Shown piece by piece: positions 49,292 through 60,864 of a stretch of 64,000 nucleotides of DNA. Source of the stretch: Kondoa malvinella. Its lineage: Eukaryota; Basidiomycota; Agaricostilbomycetes; Agaricostilbales; Kondoaceae. The stretch lies in the NCBI GenBank assembly GCA_039545315.1, contig BCIM01000001.1, forward strand, positions 62,001 to 126,000, given 5' to 3'. How positions within the stretch are numbered: position 1 is the first letter of the stretch; each line of letters begins with the position of its first letter. The position numbers and the translations under genes were made by a program. The notes below the pieces were generated by a model that saw only the letters and a program-made list of their open reading frames with translations, ran no database searches and had not been told where the DNA came from.

Positions 49292-51990
49292 ATGGACGTC
49301 ATGTCTTCTCCTCCAATGCTCAAGTTGGCTGTAGAGAACGTCCACCAATTAGACCCAGTCACTGTCCAGCAACTCTGGTCTGCATGTCGTAACGTTTCAT
49401 CCCTCTTAGAGGTAGGCTCGCTTGTTGCGTAAAACGCCGTAATCACTGAGAATACGACTATAGAATGGACCTCGTCTGGAGAACCTCTCAGACCGCTTGT
49501 GGTTTAAACAAAGCTCACAACATCTGTCGAAACCATCTCAGTCGCAACAGAAGGTGAACGAGCAGCTGATACCGGATACATCAAGACAGAGAAAGACTCA
49601 TCAAGATGCTGAACCGCCTCCTTCAGTCCAAGAGTCAATTACATCAGCAGTCCCTCATGCCCTTTTCGAGCCGACACATGCCGCTTCAACCAGTGCAAGC
49701 ACAACGCAGAAAGTCTTAGAGCTCGTTTTACCAATGGACCTGGCCAATCATCATGTGGCAGGCAAACACGCAGGGCAGAGAGATCTCGGTGATGCGGCGG
49801 AAGTATCAGCCGATGCGCAGGTCAGCCTTAAAGTTCACCTACTTCTTTGGGTTTTACTCACAGTGTAATGGAAAGGCTATCGTTGATGAATCGGGCAGCG
49901 CTCTGGCTCTTGCTTCGGTCAAACCAACAGTCGATAATCAGCTTTCAACAGCTACCCTTTCACCTTCATCTGTCGCCGTCAGTATCGAAAATCAACAGCC
50001 AATAGACGAGCAAGAATATAGCTCTGACGTAGAAGCCTCAACAAAAACTCAGGCTCAGTCTCAGTCTCAATCGCACTACTCTCATGCAAAACCTGGGCTC
50101 AAGCGACCGCATCCGGCAAATCATCGAAGCACGAGTCATCGCGGACATACTGTACAACGAGCATCAGCGTCAAAGAAAGCTGGGCATGATCACTCGACAG
50201 GTATACGAAGGAACGCAAGCTCAAAATCCGTCCGTATTTTGGAACATACAGAAGCAATTACCAGGACCGAGGCACCTGCACCGTCAATCATCTCGCCTGA
50301 TGCTGAAGCTACCGATCCTGATCAAGCACAGGCTCGCCGCAAATCATTCGAGCAGGACCGCCAACCACCCGTCACAGAGCGGAGAGCGTCCTTCAATCCG
50401 GTACCTATCACCTCTGCAAAGTCCAGACCAAGTAGCAGTAGCTTGACGTCGCTCGAGCCAAGAAGTGTCGTGAAAGGTTTCGAACCTACTCCGAATAGCT
50501 CGGCGGTAAATTTGAGTGCTTTAAGGGCAAAAGATGAGCAAGACAAGGCAGCAAAAGGTGAGGAAAGCGCGCCCGATGTGCTGGCAAGCTCTCTTTCCTT
50601 CGCCAAGAGACCAATATCCCAAGTCAGACCTCAATCGCCAGCACCGCCGCCTTCCGCTTCAACATCCAAATCAAAGCAAGATTCTTCCCCCTCACCTGAT
50701 CCACCTCACGTCTCTATCCAGCCTCCGACAAATGGACAGAGCAGCAAGAAAGGTGGTCGACATGCGAAGAAATCAATGTTTTTCATCTCCTCGCCTAGTT
50801 CGGAATCCGATGGAGAAAGCATCATGCGGACTCTAGCGACAAAGGACAAGAAGCTAGCGACACCGAATGTGATTTCGCAAGAACGCCCTGTTGTTTCAAT
50901 CGGAGCAGCTTATGCTACCTCGCCCGCTCGCCCTTCTTCTTTACGCAACGAGTCTCTTCGCGCTGTACCACGTCCGCCTGTCGCAAAATCGCCTGCACCA
51001 GATCCGCGTTCAATAAGCGATGTTGATGATGATGGGGACTCTTCCGGTTGGGGATCAGAAGCTAGCTCTCAGTCAGCCGCCTCAGCTCCGAATGATGCGA
51101 CAACTTCCAAGCTTGAGCCTCGGCTGTTCTTGAAACGGACGCCTACCGCTCCTGGCGATCTTGCTCGAGTCAATAGCCGGACGGGTCTTCTAACCCAGCT
51201 CTTCAAGCCTTCGGAAGATGACGAGAAAGCGGTTGCTGGACTATTGCGTAACCCTTCGGCTGTCGGACTTGTCTTGGCTGCTCGGTCCAAGAGTTCGAAC
51301 GAAGCGCTACCTGCAAGAAGAGGTTTACAGCCGTCGAAATCAGCTACTGCTTTGCCAGTCATGAGCTATTCTGGAGAAGACGCTTTCCCAAAGACGACAT
51401 CGACAGCGCAAAAAGGAAAGGCAGCTCAGAAGATTACTCCGAGGCGATTGGGCGGCAGGCCGGATGATGTAGAGATGAGTGATTCGGAAGGCGAAGATGA
51501 TGGTGAACGGGATGAGGCAGATCAAGGTCTTGTTGGTATTTCACCGACACAGCAAGCAGCTTTCAACGCAGCGATGGCTCGGTATCAAGCACGGAACATG
51601 CCAGTCGCTGGACCTCAAACTCCAAGAACGACAAGACGAAACATGCTTTCCACCGAATTGAGCGAAAGTCTACGGCTTGGCTTATTGTGGGATCGACAGA
51701 CGACCATGAATCTGCTCGGAAAACCTACGAAAGTCCGGATCCCGCCCATTGTCGGGGCAACACAGCCTACACCTCAAGTTCTGCGTCGGCATACAGCCTG
51801 CAATGGCGAATTACAACCCTCTCGAGCCGCGTCGAACAATGTAAGCGAGGCGAACGGAGCTAATGTAGAAGCGAGGGATCAAGTGTCCTATTCTCAACAA
51901 TCGCAACCGTTCTCGGATGGGTTCCATCACGCGTACGTGCTCACTGCTGTCTACTGATCTAGTGTTGACTGTCTTCACAGAGGCTGGTGA
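49292..51990 (+). CDS. GATA-like DUF1752/DUF3295 fungal regulator (Mks1-like)
   Basis: Fungal protein of the class annotated as AreA GATA-like domain, related in layout to yeast Mks1, a negative regulator of retrograde and nitrogen signalling. The N-terminus has QLDPVTVQQLWSACRNVSSL and, across the first intron, LENGPRLENLSDRLWF, the DUF1752 signature. After a second intron (about 49819-49861) one long exon encodes a Ser/Pro/Lys-rich disordered region. Within it lie the DUF3295-type motifs GRHAKKSMFFISSPSSESDG, DDDGDSSGWGSEASSQSA, RTGLLTQLFKP and NMLSTELSESLRLGLLWDRQ. A final intron (51945-51980) joins FHHA to GW and the stop at 51990; reading on without it gives an unconserved end. The protein is about 850 aa. 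Function beyond family assignment is inference. Confidence 0.78.
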
Positions 51991-52142
51991 GGGAAAGCAG
52001 GAAGTAGTCAGCCGAATGTATTTTTCTTCCTTGTCAAATAGGTTCTGTGCTTGTACAACAGCTGCTGTAATACTACGTTGCACTACCGCATGCTTAGCTT
52101 TTGCCTTTGCTTTCCCTTCGTGTTTCCGCGTTATCGCTAGCA

Positions 52143-53402
52143 TCAAGACAGCAAGGTAATCCAAGCAATAAGGAAGAACAGCAAACTGTAGTCACTTGAG
52201 TGATTCGGACAGTATGGTGGAAATAGAGTTGCTCACAAGCAAGGATATACTGTCAGGAGCGCGCGAGAGTCTTCTAATCGAGTTCCTCCCAGACTGTTGA
52301 CAGTCAGAGGGCGAAATGAAACCTTTTCAAAAAAAACTCACAAATTGACGGCCGCTGTTCCAAGGCATTAGCCAGAAGCCACAATAGTATGATACTAAAG
52401 CTTACCCCAAGATGCCCAGACAAAGCCAACTAAGCAGACCGGGAGCCTGATCCAAAGCAAGCGAATAAAGAGTGCGATAAAGGCTGCGAGGTCCAGTGGA
52501 GCCAGACAGTATCCAAGCACGCAGAGCGACTGGAAGAATGACACTTTGCCTCCCAGCAACTTGGCGTTGACTGAGACTGGGTCAGTATATCAGTGCGTAG
52601 GTAATATCTCGACCTACCTGTGACAAGCACGCTGCCTATTGTCACGATAACGAACTGGGAGGCATCAGTGTGGTCCTTGAGAAGGTAGCAGAACAGTGCT
52701 CACGACACCCGTAAAGACGGACAAGGACTGATCATCTGACGCGCCAAGTGAAAGCATCACGGCTAGCGAAAGACACTTTTCGAATTGTCAGATGACAGCT
52801 TGCGACGCGGAAAGTAGGACAAACAAAGATTAATGGGCCCCCTTAGAAGTCTATGCTTGAGTAAAGCCAGCACATGATAGCAAAGCGCTCACAAAGATCC
52901 CAATCTCGCAATGGAGCTGCACCCTCTTGCCTTGGATGCAAGACTTGCACTACCTTTGTTCCTATAGCACGCAAGTCTCGCAACTAACAGTACCATTGAG
53001 CAGCGTCTCGGCGCTCGTGACAAGACAGCCTCACCAAAGTCGCGGACAGAGGTTCGTCCAATGTTCCGCTTGAATTGCTAGTGTACCTAGATTCCAAAGC
53101 CATGCCTCCCAGCATTTGCCTGTGTGTCGACGGTCCGCCTGAAGCCGACGCTGCCCTTGCTGTTGACCCAGATATGTTGCCAGACACAGACTCGTTCGCT
53201 CTGTTCTTGCCTTTGTCAGAGCTACACAGCCCCTTCTCAGCTCTTCTGTGATATTCAAGGTTGCATGCCGTACTTGGAAGCATATATAGGCCCATCATCT
53301 TCATCGTCCACCTCTATCTGCACGCCTTTTCAAACGCGTGAGCATCCTGTCGCTAGCCCCGGAAGGTATGTACTGACTGTCGTATGCGCTGTTGTTAGCC
53401 AT
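52143..53402 (-). CDS. YIP4: Yip1-domain Golgi membrane protein, Yip4/YIPF6 type
   Basis: Five-span Golgi membrane protein that binds Rab GTPases. Reconstructed from many short exons: MANNSAYD joined to VQIEVDDEDDGPIYAS, a polar region with THRQMLGGMALESRYTSNSS, the Yip4/YIPF6 signature GTLDEPLSATL, then LRDLRAIGTKVVQVLHPRQE and APLRDWDLWGPLIF. Membrane segments follow: CLSLAVMLSLGASDDQSLSV, FVIVTIGSVLVTVNAKLLGG, FQSLCVLGYCLAPLDLAAFI followed by ALFIRLLWIRLPVCLVGFAW and ASWAAVNF, then LLTVYPCFLLFFLIAWITLL. About nine introns. The DEDDGPIY and TLDEPV-like motifs set it apart from Yip1 and Yip5. Exon joins in the first 60 residues are less certain. The start is 36 bp from the divergent POT1 start. 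Confidence 0.84.
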
Positions 53403-53438
53403 TGCTGTGTGTGGTGGAATGCTAGCTTGGTCGCTGTG

Positions 53439-55997
53439 ATGGTAGCGCGGGACGCAAAGAAGCGCAAACAGAAGCACGACTCGTCGTCAAATATCTCTAC
53501 GTCTCTCGAAGCACTCAAATCTGCAGCAGATGCTTCAGTTCGCTATCCAGAGTGTGAATTCGGTGGAACTCTGACTGCGGTTTATCCGTACAACGCGTCG
53601 AACCAGACTCTGTCACTAGAAGTACAAGACGACACTGACATGACGCGCAAGGCTCGTATCAACCTAGTAGGCCATTGGGTTGGATATGGAGGATCAGACG
53701 TTTCTTCTCTATTGCGACCTCCTTGTCAAATCGCTTTCAACACAACGCAAGGGAGCGAATACCGCCCTACCTTGGACACATCTCCTTCAGATGGTCCTTA
53801 CAAGCTCTCTTTCGGAGGCACCAAGAGCAATGAGTCACGTAGCAAGATCCATCTCTTCGTTAAAGGGGTGTGGAGAATCTGGGAAGACATCAATCCAAAG
53901 GGACATCTTAATGATTCGACTATCAATCACTTGACTACCTCCGCACCTTCATCTCCAGAACGCAACGAAATGAATGCTGTCAGATCGGAAAAGACAGGGT
54001 TAGCTGACCCCTCACAACCGATTTCAGCACCAGAGGCTTTCAAACAGCCTCATCTACCAGCTCCTCTAGCTCCACCGTCGCGGCCTAATGGGCTGGATCT
54101 TCCGGTACATCCAGACTATGCATAGTCGATGACTCCAATAGCTTACGACTCTTCTAGGGCGGTCTGACCTACAACAAGCTTAGCTCGGTGCCAGACCTTT
54201 ACAACCAGAAGATCAATGTTATTGGCGTCCTGATCGTCGATGCTGAGCGAAAACCGACTGGCAATGGCCGTACGTGTCGCTTTAGTACCCAAAGTGCCGT
54301 ATCGAGCCAAGACATGTGATTAACAGGATCAAGCTTGAACTTGCGACTGACTGATGCTTCCACCTGCGGTTCGCGACCACCGAAGATCAGCGATGGGCTA
54401 CATGTGCAGCTGTTCGAGAACGCAGTCAATTCCAATTTTTTACCTGCGAGATGCTTGAAAGGCGACGTGGTCGTACTCAGAGGCGTCAAAGCAAGGTCTT
54501 ATGATCATCGTCCTCAGTTACTCGGCTACGATCTAGACCCATGGAACGGCTATCTTGCCCGCTTTGGCAATGTTGGTCAGACGCCGAACATCGCGCCGTT
54601 TAGACAACACGCTTTCACACTATCGCAATATGAGACTGCTTTCATCGCTTCATTGCGCACTTGGTGGTTGACGATCTCTCCAGCCTCGGTCGTCAACCTC
54701 CAGAAGCCAGTGAATGTCAGTCAGATCATGGCGGATTCTGCTTTCGATATCTGTGTCGAGGTATGCTCTGATACAGGTCCACGACCATTGTTAAGCTAGT
54801 CATAGGTCGTCAACGTCTATTCTCGTTTCAGCGAAAACCGTACTTTGGCGGTAACAGACTACACACAGAGCGACTTGTGGAAAGATACGCCTTTGGCGGA
54901 TCGCCAGACGATCGCACCAATTGCAAAAAGTCGACAGTTACCCGAATCCACGATACTACCTCTGGTTTGTTGGCTCGACCAAGCGCAAGTGTCACTTCAG
55001 GTGGAAGATATCTCAAAACGGCTCGAGATGAATGGAAGACCTATTTATGTCAAGGTCTCCAATGGGTGGTGTGGTCGGACGAACAAAGGCAACCCTACTC
55101 AGTGTACTACCTTCGCTCTTCGTTCCCGGCGTGGAGCTCCATCCAGCACGATCCAATTGCTCGAGGCGGCTGATCCAGCTTTGAGAGAACTTCTCGAGTG
55201 AGTGAAAGTTCAAGCTCTGTGGCTTGCTGACATCTATCAAGGCGCAAAAGGCAAGCGCAAGTGCAGCACCGCGCTATTCCTGCACCCGATTCGACGTCAA
55301 CGCATGTCCATGCCGATAAGTACGTTAGGTCACTCTGAACTGTTCTCTCACTGCTGATGACTTATCGTAGAGGCAAAGATCTACCTTCGGCTCAGACTGA
55401 CGCCGATGGCCTGCCAACAGACTGGACAGCCCGATGTGCTTTAGCCGACATCTTACAAGCAAAACCCCAAACATCGGAGAGAATCTATCCGGTTCGAGTG
55501 CGCATCAGGAGTCACCTTCCGCCAGACTTGCGCGACTTTTGCGTACGGCTTTGTAAGGCATGTTATGCGAAGTAGGTCCTGGCCGGATGTCTCGTTCGCT
55601 TCAGAGACTGATGGATGCCACAGGTCTGATAGCGATAAATGCCAGAACTGCGGCGCTCGCTGCGAATATGTATGGCGCTTTGCGCTGCTACTAGAAGATG
55701 ATCTGTCCTATTGCGGCACACTGCTGAAGCTGGACAAACATCATCAGCGCCTGGTGGCTATTGTATCCGGTATTGATGCTGTAAGAGGTTTCGTACTGTT
55801 CTGGTTCCGCGCTCACCTTGAAGTTGCAGAGCAAACTATTGGATGGCCTTGCTCCGACTGATTTGCATTCGAACGAGAAGACCCTCGTTGAGCTGAACCA
55901 GCGAATGGGAGCTCTATCATGGCAAAATGGAAGGTACTTTAATTCGACTGTGCAGAAGCAAGGGAATAGCTTCCGGCTTGTAACTCATGACTTGTAA
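53439..55997 (+). CDS. POT1: POT1-like telomere end-binding protein
   Basis: Predicted shelterin component that binds single-stranded telomeric DNA through OB folds. Six introns give about 740 aa. The N-terminal part (VARDAKKRKQKHD, EFGGTLTAVYPYN, KIHLFVKGVWRIWEDINPKG) looks like an additional OB-type domain. The first clear POT1 OB fold is GGLTYNKLSSVPDLYNQKIN followed by VIGVLIVDAERKP, then SLNLRLTDASTCG, ISDGLHVQLFENAV and KGDVVVLRGVKARSYDHRPQ. A second fold contains CVEVVNVYSRFSENRTLAVT followed by DYTQSDLW. Near the C-terminus RLCKACYAK and, after an intron, SDKCQNCGARCEYVWRFALL supply four or five cysteines for a zinc site, as in the third OB fold of POT1 or in RPA1. The stop at 55997 lies 27 bp from the convergent HEN1 stop. 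RPA-like proteins are the altern­ative. Confidence 0.78.
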
Positions 55998-56024
55998 CCG
56001 TGTAGCAATAGTACCAATATCTAA

Positions 56025-57763
56025 TTACTCTTCTGCCTGCCCCAGATCCTCTGGTGACCGCTTGATCAGCACACTGTCCAAGCCAGGAAGCATTTCATCG
56101 ATGCCAGGAGCGAGCAAATCCAGCTGCCATGAGCCTTCCTTACACGATCGGATGGCTTCGATCAGCTTCTTCAAGCTACCGGCACAACTCTATTCTATAC
56201 ATGAGCCAACGTCGTATCCTTGATTCATCCGCTCACTTTGGACACGATGAACCTCGACCACAACTCTCGTATACTCGCACTATCGCTGTCCATCCGATCA
56301 AGGACGATTGCCACCGCCTCGCGAATAATCTCGTGTGGTTCCGGGCCAGCATTGAAATATGGGTAGTCGTGCTGACAGAACAGTTGATGCTTTTGTTTCG
56401 GTCCGCTTTCGTCTGGAGATTCCTTTGGTGCGTCCCTCACGAGATTTGAAGAGGAGGAGGAGGAGTCGATGCGAGTGAAAGTAGCACACTGGCTGGCACA
56501 GAGACCTGTCGGTTGCAGGTTTGATTTGTAACTAAGACAGAAAGGTCAGCTTTGGCAATCATTATGGGAAAAATGACATGCGTCGCTAGATCTCCCACGC
56601 CTGAGTATACTACCTGTCATATACATATGTCATCGCTTAGACTATGCATTCAGGCAGAGCTCTACTTCGTAGCGCTAAGACGGTGTAATCAGCATGGCAT
56701 CGGGTCGCTGCCTCTTCAAAGACTGACATATTTTGCAGCGAGATCATTGCACCACATCTTGAATTCTGAAGCGGTGAATTCGAATTGATGATCGTCATGA
56801 CGAAAGATTCGGTTTGTCCTCTGTACTTGATCTTGGTCATCATCTAGACGGTAGATTGTGAGACTCACACCCGTCGGATCAGGATAAGACTTTGAGCTGT
56901 CGTCAACTGGGAATTGGTCATGAAAGTCGCTATCGACAAATTCAGGATATGGATAGAGGACGGTTCATCAACTTACTAGTTTGGCGTTGTCACAATGATG
57001 GTATGGTGACTTCCACCTGGATATCAGACAGAAGTTCGTCTTTGGCCTGGACGACTGACCGATATGTACCGACTGGAAAGGAAGTCAACTCGAGGTCTTG
57101 ACAACAGATAGAGCACCCACGGACCATATCCCCAAATTGACACAGAACCTCTTCGGGTAGATGCTCGATCACTTCAGAGCAGACAACCGCAGCATATTGT
57201 GCCAGCTCAAGATTGTACACATCCAAGCTGCCCATTCATCAATCAATATCTGCAAGCTCAAAGCACTTTGATGTCGAGAGCTCACCTGCCCAACCATAAT
57301 TTCACATCCAAAGCTTCCCATCTAAGATCAGATCGTTTCAAGCCCGAGATCTCTTCTTCTTCTGTCAACACTGTTGTAGAAGGCGCAGTTGCTATTTTGG
57401 CTCGTGATAATGCAGCAGCATCAATATCCAGTCCAGCGATTCGCGTGAGATGTAGTTCTTTCGTTGGATCTGTTGTGCTTGATCCCAGACTGGATAGAAT
57501 CGCTTCTGGGTCTTCTAGATGGGCGGCTGGTTGACAGAGGGCTGGCACTTTCTGTCAACATTCGAAGCACGGGCCTGCTGCGAAAGACAGACCATTAAGG
57601 ATCTGGCCTTCACCACATCCTATCTCTAAGCAGCTAGTTGCGTTGCTTTCTTTGAGTGCTTTGAGAATGAAAGCCTGATGCGAGGTTCAAGCTCTGACAC
57701 GATGACCGACCGAGTGAAACACACCCTGCGTTGCAGAAACAGAGGAGGGAAGAAGGAAGGCAT
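56025..57763 (-). CDS. HEN1: HEN1-type small-RNA 3'-end 2'-O-methyltransferase
   Basis: SAM-dependent enzyme that methylates the 2'-OH at the 3' end of small RNAs and protects them from decay. The start MPSFFPPLFLQRR matches the F.PPLxxQRxxxV motif; after an intron comes AFILKALKESNATSCLEIGC followed by GEGQIL (SAM-binding). Then TRIAGLDIDAAALSRAKIAT and DLRWEALDVKLWLG are followed by AQYAAVVCSEVIEHLPEEVL, whose ExxEH supplies metal ligands. TIIVTTPNYDFHDQF and FRHDDHQFEFTASEFKMWCN (metal-binding His) come next, then YRYEVVYSGVGDLATH. The C-terminal extension is novel in appearance, including DAPKESPDESGPKQKHQLFC, HDYPYFNAGPEPHEIIREAV and a tail ending ERSPEDL-like KRSPEDLGQAEE. About eight introns; the last two are the least certain. 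Confidence 0.87.
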
Positions 57764-58016
57764 GTAGGGATCGAGTCTGAGCACGACGCAGACTTTAGAA
57801 ACGGTGCAGAAGGTCAACGAGAAAACGGACAAGAGGCACGAGGCAGAGACTTCAGGAAATTGGCAAGTTATTTTACGCGGGCTCGCTGAATCTAGGCTAG
57901 TACTGCTGCGGCATGGACAGCACGATCTGGGAGTCTCTTGGCTGTGCTCTGCTAACCTGCTTGCCAGCTTGAGATTTAGCCAAGCCCTCGACTCAACACC
58001 ACGACGCCCACGAACG

Positions 58017-58780
58017 ATGCAACGCTTTTACGCCCTCGCGCTGGCTTTCTGCCTGTTATCAGTTCTAGTCAAAGCCCAGGACACAATTGTAGATGCAGCG
58101 TGAGTCGAGCGGCTCGAGGGGTGGCACGAGGATTTTGACTGAGCCAAGAACTTCTGCAGAGGCAACACTGTAGTCGTAACGGACGTGACGGACATTGATG
58201 GAGACAGTAAGTCCTCTCTCCTATTGCTGTATCCTGGGCTTTACATGTTTGTTGCAAGTCGTTCCGTCGACTATCTCGACAATAGCAGACGTTCCAGCTG
58301 CTACTGCCACAACAGCGGAACCGGAAACGGTCGTTGGGACACCTGGAGTAGCTGTGAATGTGCCAGGAGCAAGACCAACGGACTGCACCACAAGGGGTTG
58401 TCCAGCTGATCCAAGTGAGTTCCTGCGTATCAGGCCGCATTACAATGCTGATTTACATATACCAGCTACATATGCTGATTATTACACTGTTGGCGGAGTA
58501 CAATTCACTAGCTGGCTCACTTTCGTAGCGGTATGTCAACCCGTCATCGGATACTACGAATGCTTATTGTGTCGCGCAGACGGCTCCCGTTACACCACCA
58601 CCTAGTCCAGTACCAGCCGGTACTCGGCTCAGAGCAAGCGCATACGTTCAGTCGCTGTCCCAAGCGGCTGCTACAGCTTCCATTTCCTCGCCTGCCGACC
58701 GCTCAGCATCTATTTTGAATGTTCAGCACCTTGTCGTTGCTTTCGCATGCGTTCTCGTTGGTTTAGCTGTGGCGCTATAA
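58017..58780 (+). CDS. Small secreted, probably GPI-anchored protein
   Basis: The start MQRFYALALAFCLLSVLVKA is a clear signal peptide, with likely cleavage after KA. The mature part is Thr/Val/Pro-rich: GNTVVVTDVTDIDGD, then VPSTISTIADVPAATATTAE, ARPTDCTTRGCPADP with two cysteines, TYADYYTVGGVQFTSWLTFV, and TAPVTPPPSPVPAGTRLRAS. It ends LNVQHLVVAFACVLVGLAVA followed by L, a hydrophobic tail preceded by small residues (SISSPADRSAS), as expected for a GPI signal. Four introns are inferred. The product is about 160 aa. It is probably a cell-wall or plasma-membrane surface protein; no enzyme motif is visible and I do not recognise the family. Confidence 0.72.
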
Positions 58781-58971
58781 GGCAAGGAAGTCGTGTATAT
58801 GGACACTTTTGTATTTAGCACTGTTTAGCTGCATCCTTAATCACATAGAAGACTCGCAAAAGATTCGCTACCAATGCTTGTTCATTCCGTCTCTATTGAA
58901 CATCTCTTTCATTTCAGTGCCCAGACCGCAGCCTATCCTCTGACCGAAGTCCTTTACGATGCTGATCCGAT

Positions 58972-60313
58972 CTAAAGCGCGTTCATAGTCGCTTGCATCC
59001 TTCCCGCATCATGTCGTGTCATGAAGATTGGTTCTCCGTTGGGTCCCTGCAAATCCACATTTCCGCTTGTAGCCAGCACTGGTTTCTCTTGGGCTCTCCG
59101 AACAGCTTGAACCGACTCGGCAATTCCCTCGCTCGACAAACCGATTTTGCTGCACAGCTGAATCCTTATCAGACCAGCCAATACCGTAGATGAAGGAACT
59201 CCAAACCTTTTTGTGACCACCCTTTGCCCAATGTTTCTTCTGACACTCCGGACTGCAGCTGGACCAAAGATAAGTTAAGTCATCAAAGAGGGATAAGAGG
59301 ACCTACTACATGGCAAAAGTGCAAGATTTACAGACCTTAAATCTGCTGCCTGCTACATCGCCCTTTTGATGCATCCCACAACCAAGACAGACATCCGATT
59401 TCAGGTGCAGCACCTTGCTACCCGTAAGGAGTTCTTCCTCCGCCAACCGTTCTGCGACTGACGGTAAAGCGAGGGCGTGGCGCAATTGCTTGTTGAAAAG
59501 ACCGCTGCGAGAGAGCTTGCTGGTCGGAGTCAGACCTAATGAGATGGAGAGCTTGATGCCGACCCAAGCGCAATCGCGGTAGTTGACTAAGATAAAGTCG
59601 ACAAGCTCTTCAACAAACATCTTTTGCGTTATTCCGGCGCGCAGAGGAGGGCCGTCTGGTCGTTCAGGATGCGGTGGAATGTTGCCAAGCACCCAGATGT
59701 AACGATCTGGATTGAGGACAGCTGGCGAGCAGTACTGCAGCATCTTGCACAGGTCCACCACCGATTTGAAGCACTCCTTCAACTGCTCTGTTGGCTCGCC
59801 CTTCTTCGAGAACGATTGTAGCTTGGTCCAGTAGAGATTAGCCATCAGGATTGTATGGCTGGCTGTTGCGAGTCGTTCTAGCATGGTGGCAGGCAGTAGG
59901 CTCAGCTTCAATACGCTGGTTGAAAGGGTGACCAAGAGTTTCGAGCACGGCCGTAGAAATGCCGCGCGCTGAGAAAGATTTTGACCGTCCAATCCTTTAA
60001 GGACGGCAGTTGCTGCATCTTCCAGGCGCAGGATGAGGTCTTCCAGGCAAGATTTGCTTGACAAAGCCAGGCGATAAGTCATCAGACTGGCCGCCTCCCT
60101 GTCGCCTAACGCTCGAATTTCTCTCGCAGCAAAGCAAAAACACCACGACTGCCAAAGCTCGAGCGGATCCATGTCTTTGCAGGCCAGAGCCCCACTATGG
60201 GGACTGTCAGTTCATGATATCCAAAGAAGGCGTACGTACATTAATTCAGTCGAACAATGCGAAATCGCGGAGAGCTGTTCTGCAGTGAATTGACCTTGCC
60301 GTGTTGTCTCCAT
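58972..60313 (-). CDS. MYND zinc-finger protein
   Basis: Protein of about 400 aa with a C-terminal MYND finger. The first exon METTRQGQFTAEQLSAISHC is spliced to GALACKDMDPLELWQSWCFC. A long alpha-helical, leucine-rich region follows, with LSQRAAFLRPCSKLLVTLST, ATASHTILMANLYWTKLQSF, WVLGNIPPHPERPDGPPLRA and MFVEELVDFILVNYRDCAWV. The finger is CLGCGMHQKGDVAGSRFKVC followed by KSCTFAICSPECQKKHW and GGHKK. A 49-nt intron (gtttgg...attcag) then joins HKK to LCSKIGLSSEGIAES, supplying the last MYND cysteine. That choice selects the end at 58972. MYND fingers bind proline-rich peptides; the target here is unknown. No SET domain is present, so it is not a SMYD methyltransferase. Confidence 0.85.
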
Positions 60314-60484
60314 GGCGAGAGAGGTCGTTCGCGAGAAAGACAACGCCAAAGAAAAATCTAAGCGATTGAAATTGGAGAGGGTCCGGGCTTAATTCATTGA
60401 TGCAAGTGTGCTTGCTACAGCACACATAAGAAGCGCATTTTTACTATGCTGTGAAGGTCGCATGACATAGAGAGCTTTGCAGTA

Positions 60485-60864
60485 ATGCCCGGCTCCTTGC
60501 AAGAAGAACGGCAGCGGAGTCGCCCTAAGCTTTTGCGAGACATAATCGATGGCAAGCCTACCGAACAAGTCAGCACCGACAGGTTGAAGGTATTGACTTC
60601 TGAATGCTCCAATATGTGAAACATTGTCGTGTCGCAGTCCTCATTGGCGAACTTCAGAGAAAGCACAATTCCATTCGAGACATGAGATAGATGAAGTCTG
60701 TGAAGACAGTAGTGAAGAAGGCATCGCAGAAGCTTTGGGAACCGCCTCAAATAGACAAGAGAACGGCAGAGGGAACGACACTTATTGCTCAACAGATTGA
60801 ACGTGTCAAGAGAGCTGTGAATTCCGCTGCTGATGCTCTTCGAAAGAGTCAGGGTGCATCTTGA
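60485..60864 (+). CDS. Possible small gene or exons, uncertain
   Basis: Weak candidate. The plus strand has MPGSLQEERQRSRPKLLRDI followed by IDGKPTEQVSTDRLK (from 60485) and, 3' of a possible intron, a lysine-rich helical segment from an ATG at 60691: MKSVKTVVKKASQKLWEPPQ, IAQQIERVKRAVNSAADALR, stop at 60862-60864. Both look coding in composition, but a TAG immediately before the second ATG and unresolved splice phases prevent a single model. It may be one gene with an unseen splice, two very short frames, or chance. The opposite strand also has a long open frame, which starts with GTG and is Cys/Leu/Arg-rich without family features. Confidence 0.28.

Noticed and set aside
52300..52345. A-rich tract near the YIP4 3' end as a polyadenylation or retro-insertion mark
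   Set aside because: On the minus strand it is a poly-T tract inside a predicted YIP4 intron, consistent with an ordinary polypyrimidine tract.
58873..58990. Minus-strand open stretch after the MYND gene (ending GMNKHW)
   Set aside because: It is in the frame used by the MYND exon before its last intron, but a TGA precedes it. The alternative splice that supplies the final MYND cysteine ends at 58972 instead, so this is treated as 3' UTR.
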